A stretch of DNA of 64,000 nucleotides from an uncultured bacterium (GTDB lineage Bacteria > Desulfobacterota > Binatia > UBA1149 > CAITLU01), in the NCBI GenBank assembly GCA_903893315.1, contig CAITLU010000052.1, positions 62,001 through 126,000 on the forward strand, read 5' to 3'. The number at the start of each line of letters is the position of its first letter. The stretch's first letter is position 1. Of the stretch, positions 48,002-57,260 are shown piece by piece. The translations under genes and the position numbers were made by a program. The notes under the pieces were generated by a model that worked only from the letters and a program-made list of their open reading frames with translations, searched no databases and was not told where the DNA came from.

Positions 48002-49078
48002 TCAGCGCGGGACAACCGGCTCGACGCGGACGCCGGGCCGCAGTCGCAGCAGGTTCGAAGTGAGCACCGTATCGCCGGCTTTGAGGCCGCGCACGACCTC
48101 GACCGAATCGCGGGTGCGCAGTCCGATCTCGACCTCTTGAAGGGCGGCACGCCCGTCTCGCAGCGCGTAGACGCTGTAGCCGGTGGCCGCGGGAATGATG
48201 GCCTGGGCCGGGACCAGGATGCCGGCAAGCGGTCTCTCGATCGGTATTTCCACCGTCGCGAAGGCTCCGGGGATCAGCACGCCCTTGGTGTTGTCGGCCA
48301 GTCCCCGCACCATCAGGCTGCGCGTGGGCGCGTCGATGACAGGCTCGATCGCGATCACCGCCCCGTCGAAATCCTCGCTGCGGCTCGCCACCCGGAAACT
48401 GAAACGGGTGCCGATCGCGACCGCGCCTGCGTGACGCTCGGGGACCGAGAAGTCGACCTTGATACGGCTGGTGTCCTGCAGCGTCGTCATCACGATGTCG
48501 GGCGTGATCCACGCGCCTTCGCTGACCCGGCGAAGACCGACGCGGGCACGAAACGGAGCGCGAATCTCGGTCTTGGCCAGCGTCACGCGCAGCGAATCCA
48601 TCTGCGCTTCGATGCCGTGCAGTTCGGCCAGTGCCTGATCGTAGGCCTGCTGGCTCAGCGCCTTCTTGTCGTAGGTGAGCAGCGCACGCTGTCGCTCTTC
48701 GGTGCGCGCGGAGAGTTGGCGCTGCACTTCGAGCTCGGCCAGCTTGGCCCCGAGGTCGGCATCGTCGAGTTTGAAGAGCAGGTCGCCTTTTTCGACGTCG
48801 GTGCCTTCGGCGACCGCGATCGACACCAGGCGGCGCGAAAGCTCCGACACCACCGAGATGGCCTCGTTCGCGGCCAGCGTGCCGACCGTGCTGACGTTGT
48901 CGTGGATCGGCACCTCGGCGACGGCGTAGGTCTCGGCCTGCAGCGCGACGTCGCGCTGTGCCTGCGAAGCTGAAGCTCCCGCCCCGGTCGGCGAAGAAGA
49001 ACGGCCCTTGAGCACGTAGGTGCAGGCGATCGCGACGGCTACTGCAAGCAGCGCCGGCACCAGGCGTCGTCGGCTCAT
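48002..49078 (-). CDS. RND periplasmic adaptor (membrane fusion protein)
   Basis: 358 residues. N-terminal membrane anchor (about 7-22), a biotinyl-lipoyl-like half (ERLVSIAVAEGTDVEKGDLLFKLDDADL), an alpha-hairpin (ELEVQRQLSARTEERQRALL), the second half-motif KTEIRAPFRARVGLR, and a C-terminal beta domain. It links the RND pump to the outer-membrane factor. Start overlaps the stop of the outer-membrane factor by 4 nt; the pump starts 12 nt downstream. Confidence 0.92.
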   Translation of the reverse strand: MSRRRLVPALLAVAVAIACTYVLKGRSSSPTGAGASASQAQRDVALQAETYAVAEVPIHDNVSTVGTLAANEAISVVSELSRRLVSIAVAEGTDVEKGDLLFKLDDADLGAKLAELEVQRQLSARTEERQRALLTYDKKALSQQAYDQALAELHGIEAQMDSLRVTLAKTEIRAPFRARVGLRRVSEGAWITPDIVMTTLQDTSRIKVDFSVPERHAGAVAIGTRFSFRVASRSEDFDGAVIAIEPVIDAPTRSLMVRGLADNTKGVLIPGAFATVEIPIERPLAGILVPAQAIIPAATGYSVYALRDGRAALQEVEIGLRTRDSVEVVRGLKAGDTVLTSNLLRLRPGVRVEPVVPR

Positions 49079-50508
49079 TGGAGACGGACCTCCTCCGCTT
49101 CTTCCCAGCCGCCTCCGAGAGCGACGTAGATTGCGATCAGGGTTGTGGAAACAGCGGTCTGGCTCTCCACCAGGCGACTCTCCGATTCAACCAGCGAGCG
49201 TTCGGCGACCAGTACGTCGAGGAATCCCACCAGGCCGTTGGCGTAAAGGCGGTGAGCGAGTTCGGCTGCTTCGCGGTTGGCGTCGACGGCTTCTTCGAGG
49301 TCGCGGCGGCGCAGTTGTTCGCGGGTGTGGCGCACGAACGCGTTCTCGACATCTTCGAGCGCGCTCAGCAGAGTCGATTCGTAGCGTGCCAGCGCTTCTT
49401 CCTGGAGAGCGTTGCGAACCTGGATGGCGCCGCGAATGCTTCCGCCGGCAAAGACCGGCCACACGATGCTCGGGCCGAAGGTGGTGAGTCTGCTGCCGGC
49501 CTTGAAGAGGTCACCGACGTCCAGGCTGCTGAGTCCCACCGAACCGGTGAGCGTGAATCTGGGATAGAGGTCCGCGGTGGCGGCGCCGACTCGCGCTGTG
49601 GCTGCGGCCAGTTCGCGTTCGGCGCGTCGAAGATCGGGGCGGCGCCGCAGCAGATCGGCCGGCACTCCGACCAGGATCCGTGAAGGTGCCGATGGGATCG
49701 GCGCATCGGTACGAAGCTCGTCGGCCAGCGCAGCGGGCGCTCTGCCGAGCAGGACCCCGAGGCGATGCACGCTCTGCTCGCGCGTGCTTTCGAAGGGGGA
49801 AAGTGCGGCCGCGGTGCCGGCGACCTGGGCCCTTGCACGTTCGACGTCGAGGTCGCTGGCCAGCCCGACCGTGCGCCGCGCTTTGGTCAGGTTCCAGGTC
49901 TCCTGCTGCGCGGCAAGGTTTTTCTCCAGCGTAGCGATGCTGCTCTGGGATCCGCGCAGTTCGACGTAGGTGGCTGCGACCTCTCCGATCAAGGCCAGCA
50001 GCACCGCGTGCCGTTCTTCGACCGAGGCTTCGATGTCGGCGTCGGCGGCCTCCACCGACCTTCGCACGCCGCCGAACATGTCGAGCAGGTAGCCGGCGCC
50101 CGCGAACAGCGCGCTGTTGTCGGGGCCGGTTCCGACCGTTGTCGCCGCGGTTGCGTTGAGGCTCGGCCACAGTCCGGAGGCAGCAATGCGCCGCGAAGCC
50201 TGAGCCTGGCGCACGCGGGTTTCGGCCACCTGCACGTCGACGTTGGATCTGACGGCTCTCTCGACCAGCGAGGTCAAGGTCGGATCGGCAAACCTCGTCC
50301 ACCACCGTGCCGCGTCCTGCTGCGGCCCCGGCTCGGTCGCGGCCGGCGCCGGACTCGCCGCAGCATCCACGCCGGCTGGCCGGCTCCAAGCCGGCGGAAC
50401 ATCCAGGTCGGCGGGGCGGTAGTCCGGGCCTACCGTACAGGCGGCCGCCGTCGTTGCCACAGCGAGCGACAGCAGGGTTCGACGAAATTGGTCCTGGCAG
50501 GTGAGCAC
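49075..50508 (-). CDS. Outer-membrane efflux lipoprotein (NodT/OprM-type)
   Basis: 477 residues. Lipoprotein signal (LLSLAVATTAAACTVGPDYR; Cys near 24), then two OEP repeats (VDVQVAETRVRQAQASRRIA and ATARVGAATADLYPRFTLTG regions) typical of trimeric TolC-like channels. It forms the outer-membrane exit for the RND pump. First gene of the probable operon; the promoter should lie in 50509-50680. Coupled by overlap to the adaptor gene. Confidence 0.92.
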   Translation of the reverse strand: MLTCQDQFRRTLLSLAVATTAAACTVGPDYRPADLDVPPAWSRPAGVDAAASPAPAATEPGPQQDAARWWTRFADPTLTSLVERAVRSNVDVQVAETRVRQAQASRRIAASGLWPSLNATAATTVGTGPDNSALFAGAGYLLDMFGGVRRSVEAADADIEASVEERHAVLLALIGEVAATYVELRGSQSSIATLEKNLAAQQETWNLTKARRTVGLASDLDVERARAQVAGTAAALSPFESTREQSVHRLGVLLGRAPAALADELRTDAPIPSAPSRILVGVPADLLRRRPDLRRAERELAAATARVGAATADLYPRFTLTGSVGLSSLDVGDLFKAGSRLTTFGPSIVWPVFAGGSIRGAIQVRNALQEEALARYESTLLSALEDVENAFVRHTREQLRRRDLEEAVDANREAAELAHRLYANGLVGFLDVLVAERSLVESESRLVESQTAVSTTLIAIYVALGGGWEEAEEVRLQ

Positions 50509-50679
50509 GCCGCAGTGTAGGCGGCACCAGTTTCAAGTCGAAGCGCGCCGCAGCCTGTGTGGATTGCGGCGGGTTTCCGTGGAGCGGATCGGTTTTTCGG
50601 CAATAACAAGCTGTTCCGGTGAATCCCATCACATAATACGCATGGTCGAAGTGAGCTTTGTCGGCTAGGTTACGCCCGC

Positions 50680-50847
50680 GTGGACATTGCCGTTCCTAAC
50701 CATCGCGAGGTCGCAGGCCTGATCGCGCCGATCTTCTCGGCGCACGGGGTGGAGGTCCACGTCGCGAACAGCCCCGAGGCCGGTTCCCGCGAACCGGCAA
50801 CCGCCGCCGCACGGGCGGACATCGAGAACCGCAATGAGCAGGTATGA
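50680..50847 (+). CDS. Small ORF of uncertain status
   Basis: GTG at 50680 gives 55 residues (VDIAVPNHREVAGLIAP to DIENRNEQV). The composition is protein-like, resembling a short soluble domain, but no family is recognised. It overlaps the next ORF by 14 nt. The region 50509-50679 before it is the divergent promoter area of the efflux operon. Confidence 0.3.
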   Translation: MDIAVPNHREVAGLIAPIFSAHGVEVHVANSPEAGSREPATAAARADIENRNEQV

Positions 50848-51211
50848 GTTGCGGCTTCAGCCGCTGGCGCGGTTATGGTCTGCGGGCAGATACGGCGGCG
50901 GCGTTGTATTGCTGACATCAGCGGCGTTCATGGCGAACGACTGCTGGCTGGTCGTCTCGGTAGTCGGTGCCGTATCGTTGCTGTGGGCTGTGGTGCACAC
51001 GCTGTTCTGCAAACTTGCGCTTGCTCTCGACAAGAGGTTGGACGTCATCGAAGGAAGGCTCGAGCGCGAATCCTCGGTCATCCACCCGAGTGAAGGCGAC
51101 GCGACGCCGCTGCGTGAAGTGACGCGCGAACGTCACCCCTGCATTGCGGGCGATCCGGTCGATGCAGATGCGGATCTCGGCGTTGCTCGATCCCGGCAGG
51201 TCAGCGCGTAG
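50834..51211 (+). CDS. Small membrane protein, function unknown
   Basis: 125 residues. Two hydrophobic stretches (VVLLTSAAFMANDCWLVV and VVGAVSLLWAVVHTLFCKL, about 25-62) suggest a membrane hairpin, followed by a charged helix (DKRLDVIEGRLERE). The C-terminal 40 residues look soluble. No family recognised. It is flanked by the efflux operon and a GNAT gene on the opposite strand. Confidence 0.45.
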   Translation: MSRYELRLQPLARLWSAGRYGGGVVLLTSAAFMANDCWLVVSVVGAVSLLWAVVHTLFCKLALALDKRLDVIEGRLERESSVIHPSEGDATPLREVTRERHPCIAGDPVDADADLGVARSRQVSA

Positions 51212-51250
51212 ACCGCAGCCGGCGCTTCTTGGCGGGGCGCACCCGCGACA

Positions 51251-51769
51251 TCAAAGCTCCAGACGCATCACCACCCGTAACGATCTCGGCAGGCCGCGAC
51301 TCTCCTCCGCTTGCACCGCGTCGGCCACGCCCGCCGTCCAGGCGTCCGGCTCGACTACGCGAAATCCGAGTTTCGCGTAGAACGGCGCGTTCCAGCCGAC
51401 GTCGCGGTAGGTGTTCAACGTTACTGCCGGATAGCCGGCGCGCGCAGCGTAGTCGGCCACCGCTCTTACGAGCGCGCGTCCGACGCCGCGGCGGCCCCAG
51501 CTCTGCGATACCGCGACTTCCTGCAGGTGAAAGCAGTCGTCGACGCGCGTGCCGTAGCCGAAACCGATCAGTTCGTCTTCCGGCGTCGCTGCAACCCAGA
51601 CGTTGCCGAGAGCGCAGGCGTCGGCCAGGTCCTCCACGCAGGTGATGTCGTCGGAAAGGTCGCGCAGTTCCTCTATCGTCCAGAAACGCTGGGTCGCTTC
51701 TTCTTCGAGACTTGGAAGAAAGGGGATCTCGTCGCCAAGTGCCAGACGGATTTCGTATTCGGGAGGCAT
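51251..51769 (-). CDS. GNAT-family N-acetyltransferase
   Basis: 172 residues. The acetyl-CoA loop is AVSQSWGRRGVGRALVRAV (R/Q-x-x-G-x-G/A form), preceded by beta strands FHLQEVAV, and followed by NTYRDVGWNAPFYAKLGFRVV, all classic GNAT features. It transfers acetyl groups to an amine; substrate unknown. It lies 45 nt upstream of nothing else on its strand and is followed by the small ORF region. Confidence 0.88.
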   Translation of the reverse strand: MPPEYEIRLALGDEIPFLPSLEEEATQRFWTIEELRDLSDDITCVEDLADACALGNVWVAATPEDELIGFGYGTRVDDCFHLQEVAVSQSWGRRGVGRALVRAVADYAARAGYPAVTLNTYRDVGWNAPFYAKLGFRVVEPDAWTAGVADAVQAEESRGLPRSLRVVMRLEL

Positions 51770-51814
51770 GGTTGTGCAGTGACCTCGGGCTTGCGGTTTT
51801 AGAAATGTTCCCCG

Positions 51815-52906
51815 TCAGCTTCCGTGACGGTGATGGAGATCCGGGTAGTGAGCGTGGATGTGAACGAGCGGTGTGTGTCGGTGTCGGTGCACATGAGGAA
51901 CCGGGTCGGTAGGTGACGGATCATCAGGGCCGTGCCGGTGGCCGTTGCCGTGGTGCTCGTCGTGGACGTGGACGTGCGCGTGAACCAACGGATCGTGCAG
52001 GTGCGTGTGCCTATGGCGCTCCGTGATGTGGAGCCACACTCCGGTGCCCATCAGCAGTGCGGCGCCGACGAAAGCCGGTGTCAGCGGCTCGTGCCACAGC
52101 GCGATGGCCAGCGCGGCACCGACGAACGGGGCGAGCGAAAAGCAGGCGCTCGTTCTGGCGGTTCCTATCCTGCGCAGCGCGCGCAGGTAATACACCAGGC
52201 TGATCCCGTAACTGCCGAGTCCGAGCGTCAGAGCGGCCGCCAGATGGAAGGCGTCGGTACGCGCCGAATCCGCCGCGACGGCGATTGCCAGGTTGACGCT
52301 GCCGGCGACGAGTCCCTTGATTGCGGCGGTCTGCGTCGGGTCGGCGCCGGCAAGTTTCTGCGTGAGGTTGTTGTCGATCGCCCACGCCAGACACGCCGCC
52401 ACGATCAGCAGCGGACCTGGCAAGCCGTTCCAATCCGGGCTTGCCTGCCATGCCAGGACGGCAGCGCCGCAACCGATCGCGGTCATGCCGACGGCTATTC
52501 TCAGGCCGATGCTTTCGCGAAAGAACAGCCACGCCAGCGCGGCGGTGAGCGCGCCTTCAACGTTCAGCAGTAACGACGCCGACGATGCGGTGGTGCGTTC
52601 GAGCCCGAGCAGCAGCAGCAGCGGCGCCGCGACGCCGCCGGTCGCGACTACGCCGGCGAGCCACGGCAGATCGCCGCAGGCGAGGGATGCTTCACGAGGC
52701 TCTTCGTGCAGCATGCGGCGCGCCAGCCACACGCTGCCGAGGCCGAGTCCGGAACCGAGATACAGGAGCCCCGCCAGCAACTGCGGGTGAAGATCGCCAA
52801 GCAGTATCTTTGCCAGCGGCGTGCCGATCCCGAACAGCAACGCGGCAGTCAGCGCCAGGCCGATGCCCTCGCGTCCGATTCTAAGGTCGTCGCGCCCCTT
52901 GTTCAC
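51815..52906 (-). CDS. EamA/DMT transporter with His-rich C-terminus
   Basis: 363 residues. Ten hydrophobic helices (about 10-285) in two EamA repeats, the drug/metabolite transporter layout. After residue 290 the tail is extremely rich in His (HRHTHLHDPLVHAHVHVHDE, then HHGNGHRHG and more), a composition seen in metal-binding chaperones and metal transporters. Its substrate may therefore be a metal or metal chelate, which is inference. Its GTG/ATG start overlaps the stop of the EcsC gene by 4 nt. Confidence 0.83.
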   Translation of the reverse strand: MNKGRDDLRIGREGIGLALTAALLFGIGTPLAKILLGDLHPQLLAGLLYLGSGLGLGSVWLARRMLHEEPREASLACGDLPWLAGVVATGGVAAPLLLLLGLERTTASSASLLLNVEGALTAALAWLFFRESIGLRIAVGMTAIGCGAAVLAWQASPDWNGLPGPLLIVAACLAWAIDNNLTQKLAGADPTQTAAIKGLVAGSVNLAIAVAADSARTDAFHLAAALTLGLGSYGISLVYYLRALRRIGTARTSACFSLAPFVGAALAIALWHEPLTPAFVGAALLMGTGVWLHITERHRHTHLHDPLVHAHVHVHDEHHGNGHRHGPDDPSPTDPVPHVHRHRHTPLVHIHAHYPDLHHRHGS

Positions 52907-53682
52907 AGCATGTCGAAGGCGGCCTGCACCAGTTCGCCCCCGTGACGGCGCTCCAGTCGCCGGACGATGAAGTGACCGCGGGCTATGTCCTGGAAGTGGT
53001 CTATGAACAACACGTTGATTGTCGCGCCGGCGGCAGACCCGATAATCGGAATCGCCTGAGCCGCGGCTTTTTCGGTGACGACGACGTTGAAACGCGCGGC
53101 GATCTGCGTGACGAGACGCACCAGGACCGGAGCGCCTTCCTCGGTCAGTCCTCGCTGCGCGATGAAGCGGGCGGCTTCCGACACGGTGCCGGCCAGCGCG
53201 GCTCGCACCGCGAAGTAGCCGCTGTCGGCTGCGTCGTCAGAGCGCGACGGCCCGCCCAGTGCGAAGACCTCGACGCAGGCCAGGCGCGCACCCAGGTCGC
53301 GCAGGTTCTCGCCTTCGCTGCGTGCGATGTCCGCGATCGAGCGCAGCATGATGGTGGTGGAGATCGGCAACTCGATCGGAAGCGCAGGCAGGCCGAACCA
53401 GCCGCCGCCAGCGCCGGTAGCCGCGACCAGCATGCGGTGCAGCGAATCGCGCGAGCGGCGCGAACCGCCGTCGTCGAGGGTGGTGACCGCGAAACTCAGC
53501 GCGCGATCGAGGACGCTGTGCGAGATCCGGGTGAGTTTTACCGACCAGCCCGCGGGCAGCATCTCCAGACCCTTCTCGATGGGAGTTCCGAGCAGGCTGG
53601 TGATCTTGGCCGCCAGCGAAGGATTCTGCAGCAGCTCCTTGGCCAGCAGCAGGTCCTCGATGTCTCTTTGCGAGAATCCCAT
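52903..53682 (-). CDS. EcsC family protein
   Basis: 259 residues from ATG at 53680-53682. The EcsC pattern is visible: LLGTPIEKGLEMLPAGW, GGWFGLPALPIELPISTTIM and a C-terminal IPIIGSAAGATINVLFIDHFQDIARGHF. EcsC proteins are often found near ABC exporters, with unclear biochemical role; segments around 115-140 and 210-230 are weakly hydrophobic. It is coupled by a 4-nt overlap to the His-tailed EamA transporter. Confidence 0.8.
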   Translation of the reverse strand: MGFSQRDIEDLLLAKELLQNPSLAAKITSLLGTPIEKGLEMLPAGWSVKLTRISHSVLDRALSFAVTTLDDGGSRRSRDSLHRMLVAATGAGGGWFGLPALPIELPISTTIMLRSIADIARSEGENLRDLGARLACVEVFALGGPSRSDDAADSGYFAVRAALAGTVSEAARFIAQRGLTEEGAPVLVRLVTQIAARFNVVVTEKAAAQAIPIIGSAAGATINVLFIDHFQDIARGHFIVRRLERRHGGELVQAAFDML

Positions 53683-53875
53683 TGTCGAAGTCACGCCGGG
53701 CCCGCGCCGCGCGCCGCCGCCGGCGAAGGCCGGCACGGCGCCGCACATTGAACGCGACCGCGGCCCGAGTATCGCCTGCCCGAGGTTCGGCCGCCAGCCG
53801 CGACGATCGGTGCGGCGCGAAGGCGCGGCGGCGGACTCGTCATCGGCTGCCGGAACCGCTAGGGTCGCGCGGATC

Positions 53876-55174
53876 ATGAGACGCGACATCGTTCACGCCG
53901 GCGCCGGCAGCCTCACCTACGAGATCCGCGAGATCGTGGCGGTCGGCCGTCAACTTCGCGACCTCGGGGTCGACGTAACCTGGGAGAACATCGGCGACCC
54001 GGTGCAAAAAGGCGAGGCTCCGCCCGAGTGGATGCGCGACATCGTGCGCGAACTGGTCGACGAGCCGTTGTCGTGGGCCTATTGCGACACCGAGGGGATT
54101 CCGGCCACGCGCGAGTTTCTGGCGGCCAGGGTCAATGACCGCCGCGGCGGAGTGCAGATCACACCGTCGGACATATTGTTCTTCAACGGTCTCGGTGACG
54201 CCGTCTCCAAAGTCTACGGCCAGCTCAGGCGCGAGGCGCGCGTGCTCGGTCCGTCGCCCGCCTACAGCACCCACAGTTCGGCCGAATCGGCCAGCAGCGG
54301 CTACAAGCATCTGACCTACACGCTGGATCCGTACAACGGCTGGATGCCGGATGTCGACGACATCCGCATGAAGGTCAAGTACAACGACTCGATCGCGGGC
54401 ATCCTGCTGCTGACGCCGGACAATCCGACCGGAGCCGTATATCCGCGCGCCCTGCTCGAAGAGATCGCCGAGATCGCGCGGCAGCACGACTGTTTCCTGA
54501 TCACCGACGAGATCTACGCGCACATCGTCTACGGCGGCGGCCGTCTGCACGCCAGCGAGTGGGTGGGCGACGTGCCGGCACTGGCGATGCGCGGCATCAG
54601 CAAGGAGTATCCGTGGCCGGGCTCGCGCTGCGGCTGGATAGAGATCCTGAACCGCGGCCGCGACGAGAACTTCTCGCGCTACTGCAACAGTCTGCTGGCG
54701 GCCAAGCGCCTGGAGGTTTCGAGCACCACACTGCCGCAGATGTCGATTCCGCGCGTGATCGGCGATTCGCGTTACGCGGGTCATCTGCACCGCCGCGAAA
54801 TCATGTTCGAGCGCAGGGCCGACGAGGCCGTGGCGGCGTTTGCCGGCTGCGACGCGGTGGTGGCCAACAAGCCCGGCGGCGCATTCTACTTTACCGTGAT
54901 GTTCAAGGACGGCGTGCTCGACGACAGGCAGACCCTGAAGATCGAAAGCCGCACCGTGCGCGAGCGTATCGAGAAGATGGTCGAGGGCGTGGCTCCCGAC
55001 AAGCGCTTCGTCTACTACCTGATGGGTGCGACCGGTATCGTGGTCGTCCCGCTTACCGGTTTTCAGAGCGAGCACCACGGTTTTCGTGCGACGCTGCTGG
55101 AGACGGACGACGTCAAGCGGGCGTGGATCTATCGCACACTGCGCGAATCGATAGACGTCTACGTCGCCAGTTGA
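53876..55174 (+). CDS. Class I PLP-dependent aminotransferase
   Basis: 432 residues from ATG at 53876; the frame is open far upstream but only over the opposite-strand gene. PLP-lysine is K243 in GISKEYPWPGSRCGW, and TPDNPTGAVYPRALLEEIAEI and ITDEIYAHIVYGG are the fold-type I landmarks. Substrate unresolved (aspartate/alanine-type branch). The N-terminus (IVHAGAGSLTYEIREIV) is typical of a large uncharacterised aminotransferase group. Confidence 0.87.
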   Translation: MRRDIVHAGAGSLTYEIREIVAVGRQLRDLGVDVTWENIGDPVQKGEAPPEWMRDIVRELVDEPLSWAYCDTEGIPATREFLAARVNDRRGGVQITPSDILFFNGLGDAVSKVYGQLRREARVLGPSPAYSTHSSAESASSGYKHLTYTLDPYNGWMPDVDDIRMKVKYNDSIAGILLLTPDNPTGAVYPRALLEEIAEIARQHDCFLITDEIYAHIVYGGGRLHASEWVGDVPALAMRGISKEYPWPGSRCGWIEILNRGRDENFSRYCNSLLAAKRLEVSSTTLPQMSIPRVIGDSRYAGHLHRREIMFERRADEAVAAFAGCDAVVANKPGGAFYFTVMFKDGVLDDRQTLKIESRTVRERIEKMVEGVAPDKRFVYYLMGATGIVVVPLTGFQSEHHGFRATLLETDDVKRAWIYRTLRESIDVYVAS

Positions 55175-55227
55175 AAGCGACGCCGCGGCTGCGCGCTCTC
55201 TACGCACGGCGAGACGCCGGAGGCTAA

Positions 55228-55761
55228 GTGAGTGAGCGTGGTGCGGCCCGGACAGCGCCACAGCGGATGAAGAAGCACATCGACAAGGGGCGCGTTCTGC
55301 ACGCGCTGCGCGAGCGGCTTGCAGGCAACCTGAAGGTCCTGACGGCTTCGCAGAAGACCGTCCAATCCGGCGCCGTTCACGAAGAAGCGCGCCAGGAGCA
55401 TCCCAAGGACACGCGTGCGATCGAGGCAGGCTACCTCGCGCGCGGACTTGCCGAGAGGGTCGAGACGCTGCGTGACGCCGTCGTGCTGCTCGCAGCTTTG
55501 AAGCTCCAGGATTACGGCCCCGCCGATCCAATCGGTCTATGCGCGTTGGTCGGTCTGTGCGCCGAGGCCGGCGAAGAACGCGTCTATTTCCTGGTGCCAA
55601 GCGGCGGCGGCGAGAGGCTGGTCGTCGATGCAGTGACGATACAGTCGCTGACCCCGGGGTCGCCGTTGGGCATGGCCATGGTCGGACACCTGGTCGACGA
55701 CGATCTCGAAGTCGCGCTGCCGAACGGAAAGTTGCGCACCAGCATCGACTGGGTGCAGTGA
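55228..55761 (+). CDS. GreA/GreB-like transcription factor
   Basis: 177 residues from GTG behind a GGAGG site. A helical N-terminus (ALRERLAGNLKVLTASQKTV) precedes a C-terminal GreA/B FKBP-like domain (VTIQSLTPGSPLGMAMVGHLVDDD). Secreted-factor clues are absent, so it probably acts on RNA polymerase. The coiled-coil is shorter than in GreA, suggesting a regulatory rather than transcript-cleavage role; this is inference. It follows the aminotransferase by 53 nt on the same strand. Confidence 0.75.
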   Translation: MSERGAARTAPQRMKKHIDKGRVLHALRERLAGNLKVLTASQKTVQSGAVHEEARQEHPKDTRAIEAGYLARGLAERVETLRDAVVLLAALKLQDYGPADPIGLCALVGLCAEAGEERVYFLVPSGGGERLVVDAVTIQSLTPGSPLGMAMVGHLVDDDLEVALPNGKLRTSIDWVQ

Positions 55762-55799
55762 GGTCGCCGCGGCGTGTGGCGCCGGCCCTGCGAGCGCGA

Positions 55800-56438
55800 T
55801 TATCTCACTGACGGTTTGCTCGCGACGCACCAGACCACAGACTTCCCGAGCCGGCGCGAGCCAAGCGGCGTAAGACCGCAGCGGCCTAGTGCGTCGATGT
55901 AGGTTGGCGCGTCGAAGCGGTCACTTCGTGGGTGGTCGAGTACCCGCTGCACGATCGGATGGGTGATGAAACTCGCGAGCATCTCCTCTGTGTAGAAACG
56001 CCCGCCCGGTTTCAACACACGGCTGATCTCTGCCAGCGCACCGCGCCAGTCGGGAATGTGGTGGATGATGCCGAAATCGAAGACCGCGTCGTAGGTCGCG
56101 TCCGGCGCAGCGATCGCGGTGGCATCGCCTACCCACAGACGCACGCGGTCGCCGTGATCGCGCAGACGCTTGCGGGCGGCCGAAACCATGCGAGGGTCGA
56201 GGTCGAAGGCATCTACCGTGGAAGCGCCGAAAAGCTCGAGGATAAGTTCGACGCCGACGCCGCGCCCGCATCCTATTTCGAGAGCCGCCCCAGCCGCCAT
56301 CCGGCCTCCGATCCGCAGCAGCCGCCGCGCCTCGTAGCGCCGCTGTATCGCTGCCCGCAGTGGATTGTTCATCAGCCCGTATTCAATGTTGTTCAGCAAC
56401 ACGGCCGATCCTCCTTTTAAGCGTCCTTCGTGAATCAT
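55800..56438 (-). CDS. Class I SAM-dependent methyltransferase
   Basis: 212 residues. SAM motif I LEIGCGRGVGVELILE (about 53-68), acidic motif II VDAFDLDP, and motif IV DAVFDFGIIHHIPDW are clear. RVLKPGGRFY follows. The fold is the Rossmann-like UbiE/type-11 methyltransferase; the acceptor is unknown. The start at ATG 56438 fits. It stands alone between the GreA-like gene (convergent) and the DUF4336 gene. Confidence 0.87.
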   Translation of the reverse strand: MIHEGRLKGGSAVLLNNIEYGLMNNPLRAAIQRRYEARRLLRIGGRMAAGAALEIGCGRGVGVELILELFGASTVDAFDLDPRMVSAARKRLRDHGDRVRLWVGDATAIAAPDATYDAVFDFGIIHHIPDWRGALAEISRVLKPGGRFYTEEMLASFITHPIVQRVLDHPRSDRFDAPTYIDALGRCGLTPLGSRRLGKSVVWCVASKPSVR

Positions 56439-56486
56439 CCGCGGATGGTCACGCTCTGCTACCTGTGGTTATTAGCGCATCGTCAT

Positions 56487-57170
56487 TCATTCATCGAGCA
56501 GCCAGCGATAGCCGCGGCGCAGAGCCTGGTTGCCTCCGCTTTCGAGCACGTCGCCGTGAGCGACGATCACGCGGTCGAAGTCCCAGTCCAGAATCCGTTC
56601 GAGACTCTCGCGTGCGGCCGCTCGATCGCGGATAAGCAGCGGATCGAGCGTGGATGGGCCGAAGCGCCCGTAGCTGCGCAGCAGCTTCATAAGCAGCCTG
56701 GTGGGCGCGGCCGCACGCGGTCCGAAATTGAAAGCCAGATCGCACAGCAGCAGCGTGCGGCTGGCACGGTGAAAGAACACCACCTCGTTCTCGTATGGAC
56801 GGCCGCGGAAGAATACCTGCTCTACCTCGTCCTTCCATTCGGCTGGTGCCTGGTCGCCGAGCACCGCCACGAACGCTAGGTCGGGGCGTTTGGCGGCCAG
56901 TCCCGGCGCAATCCACAGCCGTGCCTGCGGATACGCTTCGGCGACCTTGCCGGCGTACAGATGATGAACTCGATTCGGCGCGACGACGAAACGAACGCGG
57001 CCGATCGTGTCCAGTTCGCGGCGCAGTCCGGCGTCGAGCAGGACAGGGGAGTGCAGCAGCAGACTCGCGTCGGCCAGACGGATCACCGTCATGCGTGTTC
57101 CGACCTCGAGTCCGTAAAAGGCCTGCGGCCGCTCTGCGATCCACAGGTTATCGTCCAACTGGTCCAGCAT
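56487..57170 (-). CDS. DUF4336 metallo-beta-lactamase-like protein
   Basis: 227 residues. MLDQLDDNLWIAERPQAFYGLEVG, VAPNRVHHLYAGKVAEAYPQA and a late IVAHGDVLESGG match DUF4336, a family with a metallo-beta-lactamase-like fold but an incomplete zinc-ligand set. Function unknown; it is seen in many environmental bacteria. It lies on the same strand as the enoyl-CoA hydratase, 90 nt downstream. Confidence 0.8.
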   Translation of the reverse strand: MLDQLDDNLWIAERPQAFYGLEVGTRMTVIRLADASLLLHSPVLLDAGLRRELDTIGRVRFVVAPNRVHHLYAGKVAEAYPQARLWIAPGLAAKRPDLAFVAVLGDQAPAEWKDEVEQVFFRGRPYENEVVFFHRASRTLLLCDLAFNFGPRAAAPTRLLMKLLRSYGRFGPSTLDPLLIRDRAAARESLERILDWDFDRVIVAHGDVLESGGNQALRRGYRWLLDE

Positions 57171-57260
57171 ATCAGCGTCCTCGCTCTGTATCGCCCGCGT
57201 CGGGCGCTTCGTCCCGCTGCTCGGCAGGTTGCGTCGCGGATCTCGGGCGGACTACGGGAG

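Noticed and set aside
45809-48973. 1054-residue plus-strand frame
   Set aside because: It is antisense across the RND pump and adaptor, both of which show clear family motifs on the minus strand.
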